From Rhodospirillales bacterium (GTDB lineage: Bacteria > Pseudomonadota > Alphaproteobacteria > Rhodospirillales > Casp-alpha2), in contig JABJGO010000092.1 of assembly GCA_018662225.1 (NCBI GenBank), positions 1-59,709 of the forward strand: DNA of 59,709 bases, in the 5' to 3' direction. Positions 1-7,565 of this stretch are shown here, in pieces. Made by a program: the position numbers and the translations under genes. How positions within the stretch are numbered: the stretch's first letter is position 1; the number at the start of each line of letters is the position of its first letter. Below the pieces are notes generated by a model, which was given only the letters and a program-made list of their open reading frames with translations, searched no databases and was not told where the DNA came from.

Positions 1-149
1 AATACCGCAAACACGCCGCTTAATATTAACAATCAGATGAGCCAGATCCTCTCTTAGATTAGGCCGCTACGTGTTCCAATTTATATGACGACGGACATTC
101 CGCAATATCCGAAATTGAGTACTTACTACAGGACGACCCATCGGCAATT

Positions 150-1112
150 TTGAACGAATCCGAGCTTCAAGCCCTGCTGCATCATTTTTTGTTATCAAAA
201 TTTCGAGAAACACCGCCGTTAACTTTACATGCAGATGTAGTTAACCCTCGTGAAGGAGCCGAGTACACTTGTCGTCGCGTGTATCGAGGAATGATGATTA
301 ATAAGGGATTTGAACCAGCGGGTAGTGCTAACCGAGCCGCTCTTATCGTCATGAAAGATAGTGAGCAGACCCTTCTCGCAAAAGACAATGGTGCTCCCAC
401 GAGGTTCTTAACTCCTTATGCCGCGATAATCGAGGTGCAAATAAATGGAACTTTAAATGACATACAGAAAAAAATCGACAGGTGGGAAGGCCCTGAATAT
501 GCTCACAGCGTTTTCGGGGTTCTTTGTACGTCAAAACCAGAAAAATTTGAAGACGACCCACGTATTTTATCTATTAAATGCCCAGCGTTGAAGAATAGAA
601 CTGAGCAGGTATACGCTTCTGTTCCAGCGTCAATTTTACGGAGTATGTATGAACTAGTCATCAATAATGTCCATAGAAATTTTAAATTGCAGCCGTTTTG
701 GTATATCCGCGAATTGGATTTTGAATCTGATATTTTTTGCGCTCTTCGTACAAAAATTGGTCCTACGGGTACAGGCACTTCGCCTGTACGAGCGCAATGG
801 GCGTCTGAGCATAAAAGTATTATTATTGGGAAAAGCCGCACCCATGACATAGTGATATTGTCAGCGAATGGAATACTTGATTTGGAAATAGAATTAAAAG
901 TCTCTCATTCAAAAAATTATCGAATATTTGATAAACCCGTAGCCATTCGTGAATTTTGCAATATGCAGAAACTGATAAAAAAAGAGAAGATCAATCAGGC
1001 TGTTTTTCTTGTCTTTCGGCTAGGAACTAAAAGCGATGGAGATCAGACTGACGAGGGAGACAAACAAAAAGAATTCCCCGATGTTGAAATCGATTATAGA
1101 TGTTCTGATTAG
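150..1112 (+). CDS. Hypothetical protein, possible PD-(D/E)XK nuclease-like fold
   Basis: I do not recognise this 320-residue protein as a named family. The C-terminal half contains D233 in a hydrophobic strand (HDIVIL) followed about 15 residues later by EIELK (E248-x-K250), then a helix and another hydrophobic strand (AVFLVF, near 284-289). That order matches the D...(D/E)xK core of restriction-endonuclease-like folds. The N-terminal half has a weaker analogous pattern (AALIV near 63-67, AIIEVQ near 92-97, FGVLC near 122-126), so the protein could be a duplicated fold. The chosen start is TTG. The frame is open upstream to a TAG at 60-62 but holds no ATG, so the true start is uncertain. The gene is visibly AT-richer than the rest of the window, which suggests transfer. 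Nuclease function is inference only. Confidence 0.6.
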   Translation: MNESELQALLHHFLLSKFRETPPLTLHADVVNPREGAEYTCRRVYRGMMINKGFEPAGSANRAALIVMKDSEQTLLAKDNGAPTRFLTPYAAIIEVQINGTLNDIQKKIDRWEGPEYAHSVFGVLCTSKPEKFEDDPRILSIKCPALKNRTEQVYASVPASILRSMYELVINNVHRNFKLQPFWYIRELDFESDIFCALRTKIGPTGTGTSPVRAQWASEHKSIIIGKSRTHDIVILSANGILDLEIELKVSHSKNYRIFDKPVAIREFCNMQKLIKKEKINQAVFLVFRLGTKSDGDQTDEGDKQKEFPDVEIDYRCSD

Positions 1113-1141
1113 TCGCTCATGCGGTCACTTCACCTAAACTC

Positions 1142-2161
1142 CTACGGAAACGCTCTCCAAGTGCGGCGGTGTGGGTTCACTTCGTCTGCTAACTCCTGAG
1201 GCGCGATGACCTCAACATTGTCGCCCCAAGCGTACAGGTGCCAGATCATTTCATGCTTTCCACCGGCATGGAACTTTACCAAGAGCGAACCGTCTTGTTC
1301 TTCTTCCATTGTTTGAGATGGATGGAACAAATATTCCTTGGCATGGACGGCAGCCTCTGGGGTGAACCGCCACACGACATCGAACGGCTCTTCTTGAAAT
1401 ACCCCAAACGAACGCTCTGTATACGCTGTGAGAGAGAATTCTTCATCCCTCTCAAATCCTTCATCGAGATATTCCACCTCTTCAATGTTCGGAATACTGA
1501 ACGGTAGAAACTTGTTCGCCTTTGGATTATCAAGCCATGCAATGAGGTAATGGCGATGACCAAGGATGATGCCGTATGGTAACAAGGTGTGAAACTTTAT
1601 CTCAAGTTCACGGCGTTTGCGGTATTTGATACGTACTTTGGAGGGGGCTTTGATGGCATTTCTCAATACTTCGAGTACGTGAGGTTCTGCATGTGGGCGA
1701 GGCCCGGATCGCATAGCGATCCCTTCGGCTTCGAGTAGTGCATCCACGTCCGGCGCAATTTTGCTTTTTTCTTTGCCGCTTAGAGAAAGGTTTATCTTGT
1801 CCCGTATGCTTCGCACGGATGAAACGTGGTCTTGTAAGTTGTCACGTTCTAAAACAGAAATGGCCGCCTCAATACCTACAAGTTCTTCTGCGGTGAAAGA
1901 AACCAACTTGTCCAATGTTCCTGAAGGAATCCGCCAACGCTTAAAATCGTCGAATGCTGGAGCCTCTTCGGTTTGTGGAAACACCTCCTTTATTGCGCTC
2001 ATAAGGCGTTGCGCTGTTCTGTGGCTACACGATAATTGTTCCTCAATATCGTAGAGTGAAAGGCCCAAGACTGATCCTTGCATTCGTTGAGCCAATCCGA
2101 GCAACTTTATAGCGTTTTCGTATCTCATTACCGCCTTTTCCAGTCTTTCCGTATATGCCAA
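1142..2161 (-). CDS. WYL-domain transcriptional regulator
   Basis: This 339-residue protein has an N-terminal winged helix-turn-helix (about residues 20-80, with a recognition-helix-like stretch CSHRTAQRLMSAIKEVF). A WYL domain follows (about 170-250; YRKRRELEIKFHTLLPYGI then HRHYLIAWLD), and then a WCX-like C-terminal extension. WYL regulators sense nucleic-acid or nucleotide ligands and often control DNA repair or defence genes. That fits neighbours encoding a nuclease and SOS-mutagenesis proteins, but its targets cannot be read from sequence. The annotated start is TTG; an in-frame ATG 12 codons in (MRYENAIKLL) is an alternative. It converges on the preceding hypothetical gene and lies 21 nt beyond the start-distal end of the SNase gene on the same strand. 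Confidence 0.85.
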   Translation of the reverse strand: MAYTERLEKAVMRYENAIKLLGLAQRMQGSVLGLSLYDIEEQLSCSHRTAQRLMSAIKEVFPQTEEAPAFDDFKRWRIPSGTLDKLVSFTAEELVGIEAAISVLERDNLQDHVSSVRSIRDKINLSLSGKEKSKIAPDVDALLEAEGIAMRSGPRPHAEPHVLEVLRNAIKAPSKVRIKYRKRRELEIKFHTLLPYGIILGHRHYLIAWLDNPKANKFLPFSIPNIEEVEYLDEGFERDEEFSLTAYTERSFGVFQEEPFDVVWRFTPEAAVHAKEYLFHPSQTMEEEQDGSLLVKFHAGGKHEMIWHLYAWGDNVEVIAPQELADEVNPHRRTWRAFP

Positions 2162-2182
2162 AGTGTAATGAATGTCGCTAGA

Positions 2183-2593
2183 TCACTCGCAATATCCTGG
2201 CAGCACAATACCCGTGCCAACCTTCTCATACACCGCGTACCGCCCACCAGAGTAGCGCGGGCAATCAAGCGCTAGCCCAGCCTCAATCACAGATATGCCA
2301 ACATCTATGCCATCCAGGTAGCAGGTACCGACAAAACGATCATACGTCTTTGCACCGGTCAACTCACAGCGCACAGCCTTACCCAGGACGAGGTCGTACA
2401 TGAACTGCTTTGATTGTGGCCCAAGCGGTTCATCCAGTTCTGGTGCTGACACGCCGTTCAAGCGGATCGGTATCTTACCCACCTCAATGGTATCACCGTC
2501 ACGGACGTGGGTCACGGTGCCCGTAAGGACTGTGGGGTCGTCCGCTAGAGCAGGCAATGAGAAGACGACAAAGATGAGAAATAGACGTATCAT
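2183..2593 (-). CDS. Secreted thermonuclease (SNase-like) family protein
   Basis: This 136-residue protein begins with a signal peptide (MIRLFLIFVVFSLPALA) followed by an SNase OB-fold. The DGDT motif at 32-35 and R44 (IPIRL) are present, as is E52 in VSAPE. YDRFVGTCY near 84-92 supplies the second catalytic arginine (R86). The family hydrolyses DNA or RNA phosphodiesters, using a calcium ion in the classic enzyme. The position equivalent to staphylococcal Asp40 is Ser49 here, so metal binding may differ. The mature protein would be periplasmic or exported. It lies just upstream of, and in the same direction as, the WYL regulator. Confidence 0.85.
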   Translation of the reverse strand: MIRLFLIFVVFSLPALADDPTVLTGTVTHVRDGDTIEVGKIPIRLNGVSAPELDEPLGPQSKQFMYDLVLGKAVRCELTGAKTYDRFVGTCYLDGIDVGISVIEAGLALDCPRYSGGRYAVYEKVGTGIVLPGYCE

Positions 2594-2633
2594 TTACTCA
2601 ACATATACGAATTGAGGCATTGGAGAATACCCA

Positions 2634-2843
2634 TTGATACAGTCAGCACTATTGATCGATATACCTCAAGACATTCGGTTGTGGTTGTTAGCAGCTAATC
2701 CTGACACGGCGGAACTGGAGCGGGGTGTTCCGCTACCTGTTGCTCATGACGCAGTAAAAAGGGGTCTGGTCCGCAACATCGATGGCGGATGGGTATTGAC
2801 CACAAGCGGACGCGATGTGTTGAGTGAAATATTGGACGATTAG
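2634..2843 (+). CDS. Small hypothetical protein
   Basis: This is a 69-residue ORF starting at TTG, preceded by TGGAG about 9 nt upstream. It is divergent from the SNase gene with a 40-nt gap and precedes the UmuD'-like gene. The sequence has no signal peptide or membrane segment. Its C-terminal part (VKRGLVRNIDGGWVLTTSGRD) has the look of a winged-helix wing, as in small DNA-binding proteins, but there is no firm family match. It may belong to the same mobile-element module as the mutagenesis genes. Confidence 0.45.
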   Translation: MIQSALLIDIPQDIRLWLLAANPDTAELERGVPLPVAHDAVKRGLVRNIDGGWVLTTSGRDVLSEILDD

Positions 2844-2888
2844 TAATTCGCGCTCCAACACTAGAAACTGCCATGTTATCGTTGGCGA

Positions 2889-3173
2889 ATGTTCACTACC
2901 GTCCGCACCACCATAAACCTCAGCCTTGATGAACATTTCATCAAACACACCGCCGCCACCTTCTTCGTAACGGTGGAGGGAGACGGTATGGTGGAGAGCG
3001 GTATATTCAAGGGCGACACCCTGATCATTGATCGATCACTAAATCCAGAGAAGAACTCCATCGTCATTGTCGTCATCGACGGTGAACTTACCGTCCGTGA
3101 TTTCTCAACAATCGACAGCGAGGAAGCCACCGTTTGGGGTGTCGTGCGTGGTTCGATCAGGGACTTTATATGA
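2889..3173 (+). CDS. UmuD'-like S24 family protein lacking the catalytic dyad
   Basis: This 94-residue protein aligns by eye with the C-terminal (UmuD') domain of UmuD. The shared stretches are TAATFFVTVEGDGM, FKGDTLIIDRSL and VVIDGELTVRDF. UmuD' is the accessory subunit of the translesion polymerase V. Two departures are clear. The protein begins where processed UmuD' would begin, so it lacks the N-terminal arm and Cys-Gly cleavage site. The catalytic Ser in GDSM is Gly33, and the catalytic Lys (TVKK in UmuD) is Arg70. It therefore cannot self-cleave and resembles a constitutively pre-processed partner. Its stop overlaps the umuC start (ATGA at 3170-3173), the usual umuDC arrangement. Confidence 0.85.
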   Translation: MFTTVRTTINLSLDEHFIKHTAATFFVTVEGDGMVESGIFKGDTLIIDRSLNPEKNSIVIVVIDGELTVRDFSTIDSEEATVWGVVRGSIRDFI

Positions 3174-3619
3174 CGATTTACGCCTTGGTAGACTGTAATA
3201 ATTTCTATGCTTCCTGTGAACGTGTGTTCAACCCGAAGCTCGAAGGGCGTCCTGTCGTAATCCTCTCTTCAAATGACGGGTGTGCCATCGCCCGGTCTAA
3301 CGAGGCGAAGGAGTGTGGGGTCAAGATGGCACAGCCGCTGTATCAGTTTACGGACATCGTGAAGAAACATGACGTTCAGGTCCTCAGCGGGAACTTCCAC
3401 CTGTACACCGATATGTCCAATCGGGTGATGCAGGTACTTGCGGATATGGCACCGGAAACCCAACCGTATTCCATCGACGAATGTTTTCTCGACATCACTG
3501 GCATACCGGATGACCTCGATGAGTATTGTCTGAAGGTGCAGACTAAGGTGAGGCAGTGGATGGTGGTAAGAACTGGCAGACGGCAGATATCGATGGCCCC
3601 GTATTTGATAAATCGCTGA
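3170..3619 (+). pseudogene. umuC: umuC-like Y-family polymerase, 5' fragment
   Basis: Residues 1 to about 129 (3170 to about 3558) are a clear Y-family DNA polymerase V catalytic subunit. They include the N-terminal catalytic Asp in ALVDCNNFYASCE and the acidic pair in YSIDECFLD. Full-length UmuC is about 420 residues, so the thumb, little finger and clamp-binding regions are missing. Similarity stops after KVRQW, where family members continue with TGIPV. The remaining 20 codons are out-of-frame soxC sequence ending at 3619. The start is the ATG overlapping the UmuD'-like stop. The product cannot be a functional polymerase. Confidence 0.9.
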
Positions 3620-3819
3620 CCCGGTTCCGCATGCCCTGGCGCTGGGATGGCGAGGAACTTCTTATGCAGAGCCGTGCCATGGACGAGAGCGGTTACGTGC
3701 AACCCACATTCAGCGATCTTCGCAACCAGCGTGGTACATGGTCGATTTATCACCGCAATGCTATTCATACGTGGCTGATCCGCGCCAGTGGGGAGGTTGA
3801 AAATGTACAACTTTCCTAA
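3556..3819 (+). pseudogene. soxC: soxC (sulfite dehydrogenase) 3' fragment
   Basis: The translated C-terminal about 87 residues match the dimerisation-domain end of SoxC/sulfite oxidase-type molybdoenzymes. Shared segments are VDGGKNWQTADIDGP, SLTRFRMPWRWDG, LLQSRAMD-like LLMQSRAMDESGYVQPT, NAIHTWLI and the terminal GEVENVQLS. SoxC is the molybdenum-cofactor subunit of periplasmic Sox(CD)2 sulfur dehydrogenase. The N-terminal signal sequence and the whole molybdopterin domain are absent. The fragment begins at the junction with the umuC fragment, and the frame is closed by a TAA at 3544-3546 just upstream. Its last 17 nt overlap the soxD start. It has no plausible start of its own and is a remnant. 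Confidence 0.9.
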
Positions 3820-4447
3820 TCGAGCGCTCTTTACCGCGTTGCTGATTTTCAGTGTTTGCGGCTTCGCTCCATTCAGTCTCGCTAGCGACCATGATCTGGG
3901 GCTTGGCCGCATGGCAACACCCGAGGAAGTCGCAGGCTGGGATATTGACGTTCGCCCCGATGGCATGGGTTTACCTTCCGGTCAGGGCACCGTGGAGCAG
4001 GGGGAGGAAATTTATGAGGCGCGCTGTGCCCATTGTCATGGCGAATTTGGCTACGGTGGTGGCACTCGATACCCAGAACTGGTTGGCGGCGAGGGTACGC
4101 TGACGACGCTTGACCCCCGCAAGACCATTGGCAGCTATTGGCCCTATGCATCGACCCTTTTTGATTACATCAAACGTGCCATGCCCTTTGGTGAAGCCCA
4201 GACGCTCAGCAATGACGAAGTGTACGCCTTGACCGCATTTTTACTGAACATCAACGACATCGTTGATGAGGACGTCATAATGAACAAAGAAGCACTTTCC
4301 AGGGTCGTTATGCCCAATGTTGATGGATTTATAGATGACCCACGCCCGGATGTGTTGAAGGACGATTGCATGACCAATTGTGTTGATGAGGTTGTGATCG
4401 AATCTTACGCCAAAAAAGTGGGCGTTACACCGGACAAAGATGAATAA
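3803..4447 (+). CDS. soxD: SoxD-like sulfite dehydrogenase cytochrome c subunit
   Basis: This is a 214-residue periplasmic cytochrome c. A signal peptide occupies about residues 1-33 (hydrophobic ALFTALLIFSVCGFAPF). One heme c site, CAHCH, sits in ARCAHCHGEFGYGG, and RAMPFGEAQ offers a likely axial Met. In the Sox pathway SoxD passes electrons from SoxC to the respiratory chain. The length fits a monoheme SoxD rather than the longer diheme form. The ATG at 3803 lies inside the soxC 3' end, a typical translational coupling. Because soxC is truncated immediately upstream, this subunit probably has lost its catalytic partner and possibly its promoter. Confidence 0.85.
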   Translation: MYNFPNRALFTALLIFSVCGFAPFSLASDHDLGLGRMATPEEVAGWDIDVRPDGMGLPSGQGTVEQGEEIYEARCAHCHGEFGYGGGTRYPELVGGEGTLTTLDPRKTIGSYWPYASTLFDYIKRAMPFGEAQTLSNDEVYALTAFLLNINDIVDEDVIMNKEALSRVVMPNVDGFIDDPRPDVLKDDCMTNCVDEVVIESYAKKVGVTPDKDE

Positions 4448-4468
4448 AGCCGAGCCGTCGGCAATCCA

Positions 4469-4804
4469 CTATTCCGCCGCTTCCGTTTTTGAGCAGAACA
4501 ATTGAAACATTAAACGAATGATCTGTCGGGCCTCTTCACTGGCCAACGAATAGTAAATTGCCTTTGCATCACGGCGTGTTGATACCAGATTGTCAGATCG
4601 CAAACGTGCCAGTTGTTGCGACAACGTGGGCTGGCGAACATTTAGCATAGCCTCCAGTTCGCTTACATTCTTTTCGCCTTCGGCCAGGCTGCACAAGATC
4701 ATCAGCCGATTTTCATTGGCGAGCCCTTTCAGGAAGCCAGAAGCCTCCTTGGCATTATTCACCATTTCTTCTGGACTTACATCGTTTTGCGCAGACATAA
4801 CCAT
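4469..4804 (-). CDS. ArsR-family regulator, SqrR/BigR persulfide-sensor type
   Basis: This 111-residue ArsR/SmtB winged helix-turn-helix protein has its recognition helix near 56-68 (VRQPTLSQQLARLR). C38 (MILCSL) and C104 (LFCSK) are 66 residues apart, the same spacing as the two sensing cysteines of SqrR (C41/C107). Members of this group repress sulfide- or sulfur-oxidation genes until polysulfide oxidises the pair. The gene faces soxD tail to tail with a 21-nt gap, which supports a role in sulfur regulation. Initiation could be at the first ATG (4804) or at Met3 (4798). The regulator survives although the sox genes beside it are broken. Confidence 0.85.
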   Translation of the reverse strand: MVMSAQNDVSPEEMVNNAKEASGFLKGLANENRLMILCSLAEGEKNVSELEAMLNVRQPTLSQQLARLRSDNLVSTRRDAKAIYYSLASEEARQIIRLMFQLFCSKTEAAE

Positions 4805-5370
4805 TTCACATTCAAAAAGCCGAATATGTACTTTTACCGTTGTTTCCCAAGTTCATAAAGCTTAAATGACTGAATTGATGATAAACGCACGAAATTGTGG
4901 ATCTTCATTGCATGGCGGTTGTGTCGTGGAAAGGCCTGCTAGTGTCCGATGACGGGGTGATCGTGCTTCGCTGAATGATGGATGTGGAAACAACCCCGCT
5001 TTACTAAAAGCTGGTCAAATTTGAGGCAACTGTGACCGGCTTCAGCAGCACGAAGCCCGCTATCCCAGCCATGTCTTGATCGAGACGGTATTTACACCCG
5101 CCGGGACAGGCGGACCGAACGGTCCGATTGACGGCTTTTTGCCCTATTCCCATGCCGCAGTGTTTGTTATCCATATCCCTCCGTGTTCCACTACTTCACG
5201 GTGTTTTCAGGGTTGCCGACCATCGAAGATGTTAGGAAGTTTGACACAGGCGCAGATTCATATCTAAACTTCGTCGCCGCTACAAATATGCAGTCCGGCG
5301 GGTGTTGGGCTGTCATGTTTTAATACGATAAAAATACAAAGTGGCACAAAAACATATAGGGAGATTTTCA
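4805..5370. other. Intergenic region with regulatory palindrome, no recognisable gene
   Basis: This 566-nt gap lies between the ArsR regulator and the substrate-binding protein gene. It must contain both divergent promoters. A 63-codon ORF at 5076-5267 has no family resemblance and I do not call it. Fragments such as the reading around 5160-5325 look mildly coding-like and could be gene decay, but nothing is identifiable. Confidence 0.5.
5111..5126. promoter_or_regulatory. Perfect palindrome, possible operator
   Basis: CGGACCG, AA, CGGTCCG forms a perfect 7-bp inverted repeat with a 2-nt centre, followed shortly by GGCTTTTT. The tiny centre favours a dimeric regulator site over an RNA terminator. 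It lies about 245 nt before the ABC transporter genes. Function is inference. Confidence 0.35.
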
Positions 5371-7443
5371 ATGTTATTTAGACATGGCAAGAGCGTCTAT
5401 GCAGGCGCGTTGATTGCAGTTGTTGCAGGGTTTGGCATGACCCCGGCTACGGCACAAGCGGCAGAATGTCCTGCTGTAACCGTCGCAAACATGCAGGGTG
5501 TCGCCGCAGGCGCATACCCACAACAATACGAGCTGGCTGAATATGAAGCCGCTGCCGGTTGCACCATGACCTTTTCGGAAAACCCGGACATCGGTGCGCT
5601 GAATTCACGCATTCTTGGTAATGGTCCGCTGCCTGGTGTTGCTGATCGCCTGCCTTCTGAGCCTTTGGTCGTTGCGCCATATGACTCTGCCGGCAAATAC
5701 GGCGGTGTATTCGACATGATCTCGAACGCGACCGAAGCCGGTACGTCTGACCTACTGTCTACGCGTCACGTGAACCTCGTTCGTTTTTCTGATGATCTTC
5801 AGACAATCGTTCCAAACATCGCGAAAAGCTGGTCGTGGAATGACGACTATACGCAGCTCACATTCAACCTGCGTAAAGGCCACAAATGGTCAGATGGCCA
5901 ACCTTTCACAGCTGACGACGTTGTGTTCTGGTATCACAATCTGAACATGGACAAGAACGTCATCGAGAAGCCAAAAGATTATACGCTTGTTGGTGGTGAG
6001 CAGTGGAAAGTTGAAGCACTCAACGAAACTACCGTTCGTATTACCACACCGGCTCCTTATCCTGGTTTGCTGGCTCACTTTGCCTCTCACTATGGTCAGG
6101 CCTTCCAACCCAAGCATTTCTTGGGCCAGTTTCATCCTGACATCAACCCGGATGCGGACAAGTTGGCAAAAGCTGCTGGTTTCGACAAAGGTTATGACGT
6201 CGTAAACTTCTATTACGGTCAGTCAGATTGGACGGACGTTCCGTCACCCATGCTGCGTGATCCTTCAAAGATTGCTTCTTTGCCGGCCGCTATTCAGCCG
6301 TCTCTGGAATCTTTCATCACAATATCGGATACAACGGAAGGCCGTCACTATGTGGCCAACCCTTACTTCCATATGGTTGATACCACGGGCCAGCAATTGC
6401 CTTACATCAGCGAACAGGATGAGGTTTACATCAATGACCACGAAGTTCGTATTCTGAAAGCCATCAACGGCGAGTATGATTACAAGCTTCAGTCTCTGTC
6501 ACTGCCTGATGCACCGATCCTGATGGATAATGCTGATAAAGGTGATTACACCGTTGATCTGTCACCTGAAGTCGGGGCGCCAACTCTGTCCTTTAACGTG
6601 ACGTCGGCTGACCTGGAAAAACGGAAAGTGTTTGGTGATCTTCGCTTCCGCCAGGCTATGTCCGTTGCCATTAATCGTGCTGAAATCAACGAAGTTGCTT
6701 TCTTCGATCTTGGTGAAGCCAAACAGTACATCGGTTTCAGCCCTCCTCCATCATTCGTGGATCCTAAATGGCTGAAATACTATGCTCAATTTGATCAGGC
6801 TCTGGCTAACAAGCTGCTTGATGAAGTTGGCATGATGGACAAAGACGGCGACGGAAACCGTGAATTGCCTAATGGTGACACGCTCGTCATCAACATGCAG
6901 TTCGCAACGCAAGGTGTTGCGACCTCTGTTGTTGAGCTTATTGCTCAGCATTGGTCAGATGTTGGTATCAAAACCACATCAAAGGAAGTTACACCGGATG
7001 AATTCCGTTCTGCACAGTCTGCTAACCAGCTTGACGTAACCATCTGGCGTAAAGGTCAGCCTCTGGCCATCGTTCTTGGTAACACCGAGCTGTTCCTGCC
7101 TCCGTTCGAAAACTACTTCGGTTCTCGTAACGGTATGCTGTGGGCTGAATACATCGATAGTGATGGTGCTGCTGGCGTTAAACCACCAGCGTACGTTTAC
7201 CAGATCATGGATGATATTGCTGCTTTCCAGTCAACCCCTGCAGGTACGCCTGAATCGGATGCCATCGGCGCCCGTCTGGTGCAGAACATGACTGAAAACC
7301 TGATCTTTATCGGCACTGTGTTGGCCCCTGCGCCAATCTATCACCGCAATGCTGTGAAGAACTTCCCAAAGTTGAAAACCGCGTCGTATGAGTACTACCG
7401 TACCTATCCGTACCGGCCTCAACAGTGGTTCCTGGACGAATAG
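5371..7443 (+). CDS. ABC transporter substrate-binding protein (oligopeptide/SBP_bac_5 type)
   Basis: This is a periplasmic solute-binding component of an oligopeptide/dipeptide-type importer. The ATG at 5371 is preferred because AGGGAGA lies 6-8 nt upstream; a GTG 30 nt earlier is weaker. A signal peptide covers about residues 1-30 (GALIAVVAGFGMTPATAQAA). The family core follows: FSDDLQTIVPNIAKSW, FNLRKGHKWSDGQPFTADDVVFW, and RFRQAMSVAINR. At 690 residues it is longer than DppA/OppA (about 535), with an extra region of about 75 residues before the core. It is followed by a terminator-like hairpin and then the permease genes, which usually lets binding protein be made in excess. The substrate is unknown; peptides, opines or glycoside-like oligomers are possible. 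Confidence 0.9.
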   Translation: MLFRHGKSVYAGALIAVVAGFGMTPATAQAAECPAVTVANMQGVAAGAYPQQYELAEYEAAAGCTMTFSENPDIGALNSRILGNGPLPGVADRLPSEPLVVAPYDSAGKYGGVFDMISNATEAGTSDLLSTRHVNLVRFSDDLQTIVPNIAKSWSWNDDYTQLTFNLRKGHKWSDGQPFTADDVVFWYHNLNMDKNVIEKPKDYTLVGGEQWKVEALNETTVRITTPAPYPGLLAHFASHYGQAFQPKHFLGQFHPDINPDADKLAKAAGFDKGYDVVNFYYGQSDWTDVPSPMLRDPSKIASLPAAIQPSLESFITISDTTEGRHYVANPYFHMVDTTGQQLPYISEQDEVYINDHEVRILKAINGEYDYKLQSLSLPDAPILMDNADKGDYTVDLSPEVGAPTLSFNVTSADLEKRKVFGDLRFRQAMSVAINRAEINEVAFFDLGEAKQYIGFSPPPSFVDPKWLKYYAQFDQALANKLLDEVGMMDKDGDGNRELPNGDTLVINMQFATQGVATSVVELIAQHWSDVGIKTTSKEVTPDEFRSAQSANQLDVTIWRKGQPLAIVLGNTELFLPPFENYFGSRNGMLWAEYIDSDGAAGVKPPAYVYQIMDDIAAFQSTPAGTPESDAIGARLVQNMTENLIFIGTVLAPAPIYHRNAVKNFPKLKTASYEYYRTYPYRPQQWFLDE

Positions 7444-7465
7444 TATCCAGGATATAAGACGAACC

Positions 7466-7501
7466 TGCCGGGCACTTCGGTGCCCGGCATTTTCTTTCTT
7501 T
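7466..7501 (+). terminator. Hairpin terminator/attenuator after the substrate-binding gene
   Basis: A perfect 10-bp GC-rich stem (TGCCGGGCAC / GTGCCCGGCA) closed by a stable TTCG tetraloop is followed by TTTTCTTTCTTT. It lies 22 nt after the stop and before the permease genes, so it probably causes partial termination and differential expression within the transporter operon. Confidence 0.85.
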
Positions 7502-7545
7502 CGACTACTAAATAGAGTGCTGTAAGCTTTATTCAGTAGTCGAAA
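7499..7545 (+). repeat. 11-bp inverted repeat between binding-protein and permease genes
   Basis: TTTCGACTACT (7499-7509) is repeated inverted as AGTAGTCGAAA (7535-7545) around a 25-nt loop. It starts in the U-tract of the preceding terminator and ends about 20 nt before the permease ATG. It may act as an mRNA-stability stem, a second attenuator or an operator. Confidence 0.6.
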
Positions 7546-7565
7546 CATGGGGGCGACTTTTCACG

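Noticed and set aside
1-149. Short reading ATGAGCCAG... (MSQILS) ending at the TAG at 60-62
   Set aside because: Only six codons before the stop; it may hint at a frameshifted start of the first gene but cannot be supported.
5076-5267. 63-codon ORF in the gap before the substrate-binding gene
   Set aside because: No family resemblance, no ribosome site and overlap with a palindrome; probably chance or decayed sequence.
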